Of a DNA stretch of 10,324 nt, positions 1-6,865 are shown piece after piece. Source of the DNA: Candidatus Rifleibacteriota bacterium (GTDB lineage Bacteria; Riflebacteria; Ozemobacteria; Ozemobacterales; Ozemobacteraceae). Numbering within the stretch: position 1 is the first letter of the stretch; each line of letters opens with the position of its first letter. The translations under genes were made by a program, and so were the position numbers. The notes below the pieces were generated by a model. That model had not been told where the DNA came from, searched no databases, and saw nothing but the letters and a program-made list of their open reading frames with translations. The stretch spans positions 1 to 10,324 of the forward strand of contig JAKJFO010000145.1 of the NCBI GenBank assembly GCA_022704885.1, read 5' to 3'.

Positions 1-1
1 C

Positions 2-2053
2 AATATCATCACCCGCAACATCGCTACGATTCCTGAGCCGATCAGGGCAGAACTGGCTAAATACAAGAATATTCTCGAACGAGAGCTCAAACACGACCTC
101 GATATCGAGTTCACCGTCGAAGACGACCGGCTTTATCTGTTGCAGACGCGCCGCGCCACGATCAGCACATATGCCAAACTGGTCGTCGATGTCGATATGC
201 TGAAAAACGGTATCATCAGCCTCGAAGAATTTAAAGCCCGTGTCGAAAAAATGTGTGCGACCAATGCTTTCATCTCGGTTCCGCGGGCCGCCGACGGCGT
301 GCGCGAATGGAAGCCACCGCTGATCGCCGGTGTTCCCATCAACCACGGCATTGCCTGCGGAACTCTCGTGCTGACCCTCGAAAAACTCGAAGAAATCAAA
401 GCTAATCGCGAAAACATCATCTATTTCGCGCAGAACACCAAGCCCTCTGATTTCTACATCATGAACAACTCGCACGGCATCATCACGATCTATCCAGGCC
501 GCACCTCTCATGCTGCCATTACTTCGATAACTCTCAACAAGCCCTGTGTTGTCGGCTGTTCGACGGCGGTAATCGATCTCGAACAGAAAACCGTGACATT
601 CAGAGGCGAAAATGACGTCGTGGTTAAAGAAGGTGAGCTGATAACGCTCGACGCTAATGGCGGCTACGTCTATCGCGGCACGGTTCCGCTTTCCAACAGC
701 TTTATCAGAACCCACGACATTCTCGATTCGATTCGCAAACTGACGTCTTCAACTGATGCGGTGCGCGAAGTCGATCGCATCATTCACGAAAAAATCGCCG
801 TTCTCGCCAAAGAAACCGGTTTCAGAAAAAAAATCGTTACCAGTGTCGGCAAAGAGAAGCTGTCTGGCAAAAACGTTCTGGTGCGTCTCGATTTCAATGT
901 GCCTCTGTCGAAGGGCAAAATCACCGATTCGACACGTATCGACGCCGCCATGCCGACAATCAGATACCTGCTGGAAAATGGCGCCACGCCGATTCTCTGT
1001 TCGCATCTCGGCGAGCCCGACAAACAGGAAAAGAAGGGCAAGTCGCGCGAGGAAATCTATGCCGAGTACAGTCTGCGCCCGGTCGCCGAATATCTGCGCG
1101 ACCATTTCGCCAATGTCGTTTTTCATGAAAAAAGTGTCGCTACATCCGGCGTCCTCATTGAAAAGAGTGCCATAGTCAAGGGCAGCATCAACATTATCGA
1201 GAATCTGCGGTACGCCATCGGCGAAAAGGAGAACGATGCCTTCTTCGCGCGTGGCCTGGCCGGCCTGTCTGATGGCATCTACGTCAATGACGCCTTTGGC
1301 ACCTGCCATCGCAGTCACGCCTCGATAACCGGTGTCACCCGCCATGTCAGCCTGAAAATGGCCGGAATGCTGGTCGAAAAAGAACTCAAATACCTCGGTG
1401 GCGCAGTCAGTGAGCCGAAGAGACCGTTCGTCGGCATTACCGGGGGTTCGAAGATTTCGACCAAACTTGGTATTATTGAATCACTGCTGCAAAAGATCGA
1501 CCAGCTCATCGTCGGCGGGGGTATCGGCTACACTCTGCTCAAGGCTACCGGTTTCGACGTACAGAAGTCGCTCGTAGAAGAATCCATGCTCGAAACAGCT
1601 AAAAAGCTCATGGAAAAATACGGCGACAAAATCGTGTTGCCACGTGACTTTGTGATCACCGACAAATTTGATTTTGGTAATCTCTGTGTCGGCAACCTCG
1701 AGCGTAATGTCAAAACCATCAAAGAAGGCTGGGAATCGTTCGATCTCGGCGAAGAATCGATCAACCACGCGATCAGTATTCTCGACAAGGCTCAGACAAT
1801 TCTCTGGAACGGCCCGATCGGCGCCTTCGAAATCAAAGAGGGGTCATACGGCACGATCAAACTCTCACACGAACTCGCGCGCATCGCCGGCGAAGGCAAG
1901 GCCGTCATCATCGGCGGCGGCGATTCGGCGGCCGCAGTAAAACTGGCCGGCGTTGCCGAACGTATGACACATGTCTCGACCGGTGGTGGTGCCAGCCTCG
2001 AGTTTCTCGAACGCCTGACTTTGCCCGGCATCTCCGCTCTCGATTCAGAATAA
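2..2053 (+). CDS. pgk: PPDK-type ATP-grasp/phosphohistidine domains fused to complete phosphoglycerate kinase (5' end outside window)
   Basis: One uninterrupted frame is open from the left edge (683 residues visible), so the start is not seen; the ATG at 140 lies inside a domain. Residues 1-60 match the end of the PPDK ATP-grasp domain (DIEFTVEDDRLYLLQTR), followed by the usual linker helix. Residues about 95-230 are the phosphohistidine swivel domain, with TSHAA and the phospho-acceptor His at residue 170 (codon 509-511), then VVGC. A helical linker of about 45 residues leads into a full-length PGK (about 277-683). This has VRLDFNVPL, SHLG, ENLRY, YVNDAFGTCHRSH, GGSKISTK, WNGPIGAFE, GGGDS and STGGGASLE. 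PGK interconverts 1,3-bisphosphoglycerate+ADP and 3-phosphoglycerate+ATP in the cytoplasm. The PPDK pyruvate/PEP barrel is absent between the swivel domain and PGK. No start with a Shine-Dalgarno site precedes PGK; a GTG at 761 has none. The PGK assignment is very secure; the fused function is unknown. Confidence 0.95.
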   Translation, partial: NIITRNIATIPEPIRAELAKYKNILERELKHDLDIEFTVEDDRLYLLQTRRATISTYAKLVVDVDMLKNGIISLEEFKARVEKMCATNAFISVPRAADGVREWKPPLIAGVPINHGIACGTLVLTLEKLEEIKANRENIIYFAQNTKPSDFYIMNNSHGIITIYPGRTSHAAITSITLNKPCVVGCSTAVIDLEQKTVTFRGENDVVVKEGELITLDANGGYVYRGTVPLSNSFIRTHDILDSIRKLTSSTDAVREVDRIIHEKIAVLAKETGFRKKIVTSVGKEKLSGKNVLVRLDFNVPLSKGKITDSTRIDAAMPTIRYLLENGATPILCSHLGEPDKQEKKGKSREEIYAEYSLRPVAEYLRDHFANVVFHEKSVATSGVLIEKSAIVKGSINIIENLRYAIGEKENDAFFARGLAGLSDGIYVNDAFGTCHRSHASITGVTRHVSLKMAGMLVEKELKYLGGAVSEPKRPFVGITGGSKISTKLGIIESLLQKIDQLIVGGGIGYTLLKATGFDVQKSLVEESMLETAKKLMEKYGDKIVLPRDFVITDKFDFGNLCVGNLERNVKTIKEGWESFDLGEESINHAISILDKAQTILWNGPIGAFEIKEGSYGTIKLSHELARIAGEGKAVIIGGGDSAAAVKLAGVAERMTHVSTGGGASLEFLERLTLPGISALDSE

Positions 2054-2064
2054 ACTCATACCAG

Positions 2065-2095
2065 ATCCCCCGGTGACACCGGGGGATTTTTTTTT
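2065..2095 (+). terminator. Intrinsic terminator of the PPDK-PGK gene
   Basis: An 11-bp perfect inverted repeat (ATCCCCCGGTG / CACCGGGGGAT, one base between the arms) is followed directly by a run of nine T. It begins 12 bases after the TAA stop. This is a textbook Rho-independent terminator and separates the fusion gene from the porin gene. Confidence 0.93.
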
Positions 2096-2273
2096 CCAGT
2101 AACGTCAAATAACTACCGCCTGTTTCCGATACTGGCAAGGCGATTACAGGCAAACTGTGCTAAAAGAGATTCAGCCGGGGAATTTTTATTCGTGCTCAGC
2201 GCATTGGTGCTCGTAATCAGCAAAGCGGTAATCGTAATCGAAAAATCGACAATCAAAAACGCGGGGTAAATGC

Positions 2274-3590
2274 TTGAACTGTTACAGAATTATTTTTGCA
2301 GTATTTTTGGCGTTGTTCATGGCCGCAGCTGCCAATGCTGATGAGCTGGCCGATCTCAGACAGCAACTGGCTGAGCAGCAGCAGGCAATAAGTGACCTTC
2401 AGCTGAAACTTGCCGAAATCGAAGATGATAAAAATACGCCTGTAGCAGTAAAAAAACCGGCCGACAAGGACTTCAGAGTCTACTGGAACGACAGTCTGCG
2501 CATGAAAAGCTACGATGGCGATATTGAACTGCGCATTGGCGGGCGTTTTCATCATGACTGGAACTGGGTGCACGAAAGCGATCGTGTAAAAGCTGCAATA
2601 GGTAAGCAGAAAGACGGCACGAAATTTCGCCGTGCGCGTTTCTATTTCAGCGGCACAGCATACAATGACATGGAATTCATGCTGCAGATCGACTTTGCTT
2701 CCGGCAATGTGACTTTCAAAAACGTCTACCTGGGCCTGAACGGTTTGATCAGGCCAAAAATTCTGATCGGTCAGTTCGAAGAGCCTTTTTCACTCGACGA
2801 ACTCAGTTCGTCGAACGGTCTGAGCTTTCTCGAACGCGCACAGCCGGCAGCATTCGTACCGAGTCGCAATGTCGGCTTCATGTTGTCTGATGTTTCGAAT
2901 GATCAGAATCTGACCTGGAACTTCGGTGTATTCAAACAAACTGACGACACCGGCCTTGCCATATACGACGGGGGCGCCAATATCACCGGCCGTCTGACCT
3001 GGACGCCGCGCTATGCTGAAAAAGGCGCTAAACTTGTGCATCTCGGCACAGCATATACTCATAAAGGCCTGCATAACGATGAATATCGCCTCAGGCAGCG
3101 GCCGGAAACATCGATCAGTGACCGCTTCGTCGATACCGGCAACATTGCTGCCGACAACGCCGGGCATACTGGTTTCGAAGCCGCCTGGGTAAATGGTCCG
3201 CTTTCACTGCAGGGCGAATACATCAAGGCCGACGTTGACGGCTCAGCCGGGCAGCAGGATCTCGACTTTTCCGGGCATTATCTGCAGGCCAGTTACTGGC
3301 TTACCGGTGAGCATCGTCAATACAACCGCTCACGTGCCAGTTTTGCTTATGTAAACCCGAAGCGTAACTTCAGCGGAAAAAGCGGCGGTGCCTGGGAACT
3401 CGCGGCGCGCTACAGCCGGCTCGATCTCAACGACCGCAATATCAACGGCGGCGAATTGACCAACCGCTCTTTCAATCTCAACTGGCATCTTAACCCGAAT
3501 GCCCGCATCATGTGGGGCTATGTAATCGCCGACGAAAAAGACCTCGGCCGCTCCGACATCATTCAGATGCGCACTCAGTTCTACTTCTGA
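2274..3590 (+). CDS. Phosphate-selective porin O/P-like outer-membrane protein
   Basis: Predicted outer-membrane beta-barrel of 438 residues, a normal length for OprO/OprP-like porins (Porin_O_P family), which pass phosphate, polyphosphate or other anions. The TTG start at 2274 is chosen because it gives a complete signal peptide (hydrophobic core IIFAVFLALFMAAAANA, likely cleavage after residue 22), with GGGG about 8 bases upstream. The first internal ATG would remove most of the signal. Mature residues 23-50 are Gln/Leu/Glu-rich and predicted coiled coil, as in porins that trimerise or reach towards peptidoglycan. Family-typical stretches include LRIGGRFHHDWNW, FRRARFYFSGTAYNDMEF, LQIDFA and ILIGQFEEPFSLDEL. 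The last residues are QFYF, with the C-terminal Phe recognised by the BAM machinery. It is flanked by terminators and so probably monocistronic. Substrate cannot be deduced; no clear Pho box was seen upstream. Confidence 0.88.
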   Translation: MNCYRIIFAVFLALFMAAAANADELADLRQQLAEQQQAISDLQLKLAEIEDDKNTPVAVKKPADKDFRVYWNDSLRMKSYDGDIELRIGGRFHHDWNWVHESDRVKAAIGKQKDGTKFRRARFYFSGTAYNDMEFMLQIDFASGNVTFKNVYLGLNGLIRPKILIGQFEEPFSLDELSSSNGLSFLERAQPAAFVPSRNVGFMLSDVSNDQNLTWNFGVFKQTDDTGLAIYDGGANITGRLTWTPRYAEKGAKLVHLGTAYTHKGLHNDEYRLRQRPETSISDRFVDTGNIAADNAGHTGFEAAWVNGPLSLQGEYIKADVDGSAGQQDLDFSGHYLQASYWLTGEHRQYNRSRASFAYVNPKRNFSGKSGGAWELAARYSRLDLNDRNINGGELTNRSFNLNWHLNPNARIMWGYVIADEKDLGRSDIIQMRTQFYF

Positions 3591-3620
3591 CCTCTATCAG
3601 TCGTTCCCGATTCGTCATGC

Positions 3621-3668
3621 GCGCAGTCGCAGGATCCAATGCAGGTATCCTGCTGCGCATTGCTTTTT
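3621..3668 (+). terminator. Probable terminator of the porin gene
   Basis: GCGCAG and CAGGAT (3621-3626 and 3630-3635, separated by TCG) pair with ATCCTGCTGCGC at 3647-3658, giving a 12-bp stem with a 3-base bulge and an 11-base loop. Five T follow at 3664-3668. It lies 30 bases past the porin stop and just before the convergent symporter gene ends. Confidence 0.6.
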
Positions 3669-3684
3669 ATCTTTCGACCTTTGA

Positions 3685-4971
3685 TCAGCCGACGGTGTCG
3701 AATGAGATTTTTTCGCTGTTCTCGGAGTCGTAGACTTCGGCGTTGAATTTGCCTTCGGATTTTGCGATCAGAATCGTGCAGACTGCGTCACCGGTGATGT
3801 TTACTACGGTGCGCGACATGTCGAGCAGGCGATCGACGCCGATAATAAGTGCTATGCCTTCGACCGGCAGATTAACAGATTCAAGAACCATCGACAGAGT
3901 TATCAGTCCCACACCAGGCACGCCGGCCGTTCCTACCGAGGCGAGAGTCGCCGTGAGAATAACGGTGAGAAAAGCATTCAGCGGCAGATCTATGCCGTAA
4001 ACCTGTGCGATGAAAACCACCGCGACTCCCTGCATGATCGCGGTGCCGTCCATGTTGATCGTAGCGCCCAGCGGCATGGTGAACGATGCGATGCTGTTGG
4101 CTACACCGCAGCGGATTTCGACGGTCTCGATCGAAATCGGCAGGGTTCCGTTGCTGCTGGCTGTAGAAAAGGCGACGCTCATGGCCGGCAGGTAGTTGCG
4201 AAAGAATTTTAAAGGTTTCAGCCCGCCGATCATTCTGAGCGCGCCCATGTAAACGAGGCACATGTGCAGCAGCAGCGCCGCTAAAACAGTCAGTACATAT
4301 TTAATCAGTGGAACCATGGCATCGAGTCCGGTTGTGGAAAAGGTTCTGGCAATCAGTGCAAAAACTCCATAGGGCGCCAGATGCATGAGAAGCATTACCA
4401 TGTTCATGACGATGGCGTTGGCTGAATCGCAGAAGTCGATTACCGGCCGGGCCCTGGCGCCAAGCAGCGAGGCGCTGACACCTGACAGGAGCGCCACAAA
4501 AATTATCTGCAGCATGTTTCCCTCGGCCATGGCTGCGATAGGATTGGACGGAATGATATTCTGCAGCGTCTGTATCATCGACTGCCGGTTGGCAATATCT
4601 GGCGCCTGTTTCGTCAGTTCTGCCATGTTCAGCCCAGCTCCCGGTTGAATGATGATCGAGACGCACAGGGCGAGAGAGATTGCTATTGCAGTCGTGATCA
4701 GATAGAAGGCAAGCGTCTTGCCGCCGATGCGGCCGATTCTGGCGATATCGCCCAGGTTGGTGACGCCACAGAAAAGTGAAACAAAAACCAGCGGCACGAC
4801 CAGCATGCGTATCGAGTTGATAAACAACCCGCCGACCAGATCAAAAAGGCTGGTGAGGCCGGTAAACACCGACCCCTGATGGTCAGGAAGATAAGACATG
4901 GCGATGCCGGTGATCGCACCAAGCGCAAGCCCGCTCAAAATCCGAAAGGTAAGTGACTTTTTATTCTGCAT
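3685..4971 (-). CDS. Dicarboxylate/amino acid:cation symporter (DAACS/SDF family)
   Basis: A 428-residue inner-membrane secondary transporter of the glutamate transporter family (GltP/GltT/DctA/GltPh fold), a normal length for bacterial members. Many hydrophobic segments are visible. Diagnostic motifs are the HP1 hairpin STASSNGTLP (269-278), the TM7 motif NMDGT (306-310), the HP2 hairpin AGVPGVG (349-355) and TM8 DRLLDMSRTVVNITGD (380-395). By alignment to GltPh, Asp384, Arg387, Thr388, Asn391 and Asp395 match D394, R397, T398, N401 and D405. The TM8 arginine favours an acidic substrate (glutamate, aspartate or a C4-dicarboxylate), and the conserved acidic and NMD residues fit sodium coupling. 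The GltPh HP1 Arg276 position is Ala271. The ATG at 4971 has GGCGGGA about 7 bases upstream. It converges with the porin gene. Family assignment is secure; the exact substrate is not. Confidence 0.95.
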   Translation of the reverse strand: MQNKKSLTFRILSGLALGAITGIAMSYLPDHQGSVFTGLTSLFDLVGGLFINSIRMLVVPLVFVSLFCGVTNLGDIARIGRIGGKTLAFYLITTAIAISLALCVSIIIQPGAGLNMAELTKQAPDIANRQSMIQTLQNIIPSNPIAAMAEGNMLQIIFVALLSGVSASLLGARARPVIDFCDSANAIVMNMVMLLMHLAPYGVFALIARTFSTTGLDAMVPLIKYVLTVLAALLLHMCLVYMGALRMIGGLKPLKFFRNYLPAMSVAFSTASSNGTLPISIETVEIRCGVANSIASFTMPLGATINMDGTAIMQGVAVVFIAQVYGIDLPLNAFLTVILTATLASVGTAGVPGVGLITLSMVLESVNLPVEGIALIIGVDRLLDMSRTVVNITGDAVCTILIAKSEGKFNAEVYDSENSEKISFDTVG

Positions 4972-5062
4972 TATTTATTCCCGCCAATAAAATTACAGCA
5001 GCAAATTTAACACTTAACCCCTGCTTTTGCCTACAAAATAACTGACGCGACAGTATTTTTGC

Positions 5063-5085
5063 GCGAAGTCGCAGAATCCATGTCT
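5063..5085 (+). repeat. 23-base interspersed repeat, copy A
   Basis: The sequence GCGAAGTCGCAGAATCCATG plus TCT recurs in the same orientation at 6726-6748 with 22 of 23 bases identical. Both copies are intergenic and lie on either side of the phosphoesterase gene. It resembles widespread bacterial intergenic repeats containing GCGAAG...AGAATC (resemblance from memory). Confidence 0.7.
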
Positions 5086-5259
5086 AGCCCTCTGTCACAT
5101 ATGAATTTACGTTTTAAAATCGTCATTGCGAGGAGCGTAGCGACGAAGCGGTATGCCGCAGGCATAAGCCAGCTCTGAGCTAATCCTTCTATCTGTGAGA
5201 TTGCTTCGCTTCGCTCGCAATGACGATAACACCAGGATTCAATGCTGACAGAGGACTAG
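5084..5259 (+). repeat. Nested palindromic repeat element, copy 1 (REP/MITE-like)
   Basis: Outer inverted repeats CTAGCCCTCTGTCA (5084-5097) and TGACAGAGGACTAG (5246-5259) match at 13 of 14 positions. Inside lies a second palindromic unit, 5122-5224, bounded by GTCATTGCGAG and CTCGCAATGAC (11-bp perfect inverted repeat). The first 67 bases of the inner unit (5122-5188) are identical to the reverse complement of 7763-7829. The element has no coding capacity. CATTGCGAG...AATCTC-type palindromes are known as interspersed repeats in many bacteria; the outer inverted repeat suggests a MITE-like unit, which is inference. Confidence 0.85.
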
Positions 5260-5346
5260 AGTTCACCTGATCACGTGTCTGTTCGGTAAAACTTTTTTGA
5301 ACGTTGGTGGTAATATATAGGTAAAGAAATTCAAGGAGACAAATTT

Positions 5347-6687
5347 ATGTCTTTTAATCGCCGGTCGAGTTATATCAGTCTGGTTCTGTTATGTCTGCTG
5401 ATAGTTGCCTGTCTGCCAGGTTCTGCCGAGTCGGTCAATCCATTTGCTATCGTTGACGAACTGCAGCTCAAGCAGGGCGGGGCGGGCACAACGGCCTCGG
5501 CTTCGGCAAGGATAGCTTTCTTTGACGGTTCCGACAAACCGGCCAGAGTAGCGGTATTGAGCGATCTGCATGTCAGAGGCGACAACCAGAAAATGATGGA
5601 TGAAGCGGTCAAAGCGGTTAACCAACTGCCTGATGTCGATGCTGTCGCAATAACCGGCGATCTCTGCAAAAAAATCGGCTCCCCGGCTGAGTATTTTGAT
5701 ATGATCAAGGCCGTCAGCAGATTCAAGATGCCGATTTATGCGACACCCGGCAATCACGACATCTTGTATCGCGACCATTTCGGCGCTGAAGGCAAGAAAC
5801 TGCGCACATCGCCAGCTGAGCGCAAGGCCAAGCTCGAACGTTTCCGCAAGGCGCTCAAACTCAAAAAACTGCGCTTTACCCGCAAAATGGGCGGTCATCT
5901 GCTGGTTTTTCTGCCCAACGACGACCCGAAAGGCAAGCATCTGGTAACCCTCTCGACCGCAACACTCAACTTTTTGAAAGAAACTCTCAAAAAGAACCCT
6001 GATGTGCCAACGATCGTATTCTGCCATGCGCCGCTCGCAGGCAGCTACGTCAAACCCCGCAAACTCGGCTTTTACAATTCTAATGCCCAGCCACATGCCA
6101 AAATCAGCGCCATACTCAAGAATAATCCCCAGGTATTTCTCTGGGTTTCTGGCCATCTGCACATAAGCCCTTCATCGCCGGAATATCACAACAAGGCCAA
6201 CAAGGTCGGCAAGGTTACGGTAATTCACACGCCGGCGATCACGCCAAATTCTTCATGGATGCGCGTGCTCGATTTGTCTCCGGCCAGAGCCAGAGTCAGA
6301 ACCTTCAATGCGAAAACTGGAAAATACGTTAAGAAATTCGAAAGGGTTTTTAAGCACAGGGTCGGCAAAGATAACGACAAAGATGACGATAACGACATAG
6401 ACGACGATACAGCCATAGAGCCCGAAGACGATGACATGGAAGAAGGCGAAGCCGATATCGGCGAAGACGACCCCACTGTTGATTATGGCTCAGACGACGA
6501 TGCAAATGATATAGACAATGATTCAGAAAATGATTCAGACGAAGTAGCCGACTCCGGCCAGAATTCTTCTACTGATACCTTAGCTGCAGCTGAAGAAGCC
6601 AAAGAAGTAATCAAAGATCTGATCAGAGTCATCACCGATTTCTTAAAAGGCATCTGGAACGGCATCCTCAAAATTCTCAACGTCTAA
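5347..6687 (+). CDS. Calcineurin-like metallophosphoesterase, predicted lipoprotein with acidic C-terminal tail
   Basis: Protein of 446 residues. The N-terminus is a signal sequence ending in a lipobox (Ile-Val-Ala-Cys, Cys22), so it is probably a lipid-anchored envelope protein. Residues about 65-310 form a Metallophos domain with all metal-binding blocks: D73-x-H75 (SDLH), D105 (TGDL), N136-H137-D138 (GNHD), H227 (FCHAPL) and H270-x-H272 (GHLH). Such domains use two metal ions to hydrolyse phosphomono- or diesters; the substrate here is unknown. Residues 339-404 are about half Asp/Glu (33 of 66), with DNDKDDDND-like runs resembling calcium-binding Asp repeats. Residues 412-446 form a predicted amphipathic helix ending FLKGIWNGILKILNV. 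AAGGAG lies 8 bases before the ATG. Repeats lie upstream and downstream. The enzyme family is secure; the tail's role is unknown. Confidence 0.9.
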   Translation: MSFNRRSSYISLVLLCLLIVACLPGSAESVNPFAIVDELQLKQGGAGTTASASARIAFFDGSDKPARVAVLSDLHVRGDNQKMMDEAVKAVNQLPDVDAVAITGDLCKKIGSPAEYFDMIKAVSRFKMPIYATPGNHDILYRDHFGAEGKKLRTSPAERKAKLERFRKALKLKKLRFTRKMGGHLLVFLPNDDPKGKHLVTLSTATLNFLKETLKKNPDVPTIVFCHAPLAGSYVKPRKLGFYNSNAQPHAKISAILKNNPQVFLWVSGHLHISPSSPEYHNKANKVGKVTVIHTPAITPNSSWMRVLDLSPARARVRTFNAKTGKYVKKFERVFKHRVGKDNDKDDDNDIDDDTAIEPEDDDMEEGEADIGEDDPTVDYGSDDDANDIDNDSENDSDEVADSGQNSSTDTLAAAEEAKEVIKDLIRVITDFLKGIWNGILKILNV

Positions 6688-6725
6688 AAGGCGCTGCCCC
6701 AGTTTGCTCGTTCTGCATGAGCGAA

Positions 6726-6748
6726 GCGAAGTCGTAGAATCCATGTCT
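6726..6748 (+). repeat. 23-base interspersed repeat, copy B
   Basis: Direct repeat of 5063-5085 with one C/T difference, 39 bases after the phosphoesterase stop. It is preceded by ATGAGCGAA, giving the longer GAGCGAAGCGAAGTCGTAGAATC-type pattern seen in known bacterial intergenic repeats (comparison from memory). Confidence 0.65.
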
Positions 6749-6750
6749 TT

Positions 6751-6768
6751 ATTGACTTATCAGTCAAT
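6751..6768. repeat. Short inverted repeat upstream of the SH3b gene
   Basis: ATTGACT-TATC-AGTCAAT is a perfect 7-bp inverted repeat with a 4-base spacer, about 100 bases before ATG 6866. It could be an operator, a small hairpin or part of the adjacent repeat. The embedded TTGACT resembles a -35 box, but no good -10 sits at the right distance. Confidence 0.35.
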
Positions 6769-6865
6769 GTGGGGTTACTACGGGACTTTCTGAACCTTAT
6801 CTGTAGACTTTTTGTCTGACCTCGGGTACGAGATAAGATATAGAGCTCTTACCCGGGAGGTCGTC

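Larger units (their letters stand above)
4972..5346. other. 375-base intergenic region between divergent genes
   Basis: No convincing gene is present. From left to right it holds the leader of the symporter gene (minus strand), a 23-base repeat (5063-5085), a nested palindromic repeat element (5084-5259), and the leader of the phosphoesterase gene. The latter has an AT-rich patch (5311-5319) and a strong Shine-Dalgarno AAGGAG (5333-5338), 8 bases before ATG 5347. I could not place a well-spaced -35/-10 pair with confidence. Confidence 0.7.

Noticed and set aside
749..1345. Minus-strand frame of about 200 codons opposite PGK
   Set aside because: Shadow of the strongly conserved PGK coding sequence; composition and lack of motifs are typical of an antisense frame.
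2213..2254. GTAATC at 2213, 2228 and 2234 plus further AATC runs before the porin gene
   Set aside because: Spacing is irregular (15 then 6 bases) and the words are short; could be regulator sites but cannot be told from AT-rich chance.
5122..5224. Palindromic intergenic repeats considered as a CRISPR array
   Set aside because: Only one copy here and one inverted copy 2.5 kb away; no regular spacers and no cas genes.
5291..5319. TTGAAC plus TAATATAT as a promoter for the phosphoesterase gene
   Set aside because: The spacing is only about 8-11 bases, too short for a sigma70 promoter.
5389..6162. Minus-strand frame of about 257 codons opposite the phosphoesterase
   Set aside because: The plus strand encodes all the metal-binding motifs of Metallophos; the opposite frame shows no domain or ribosome site.
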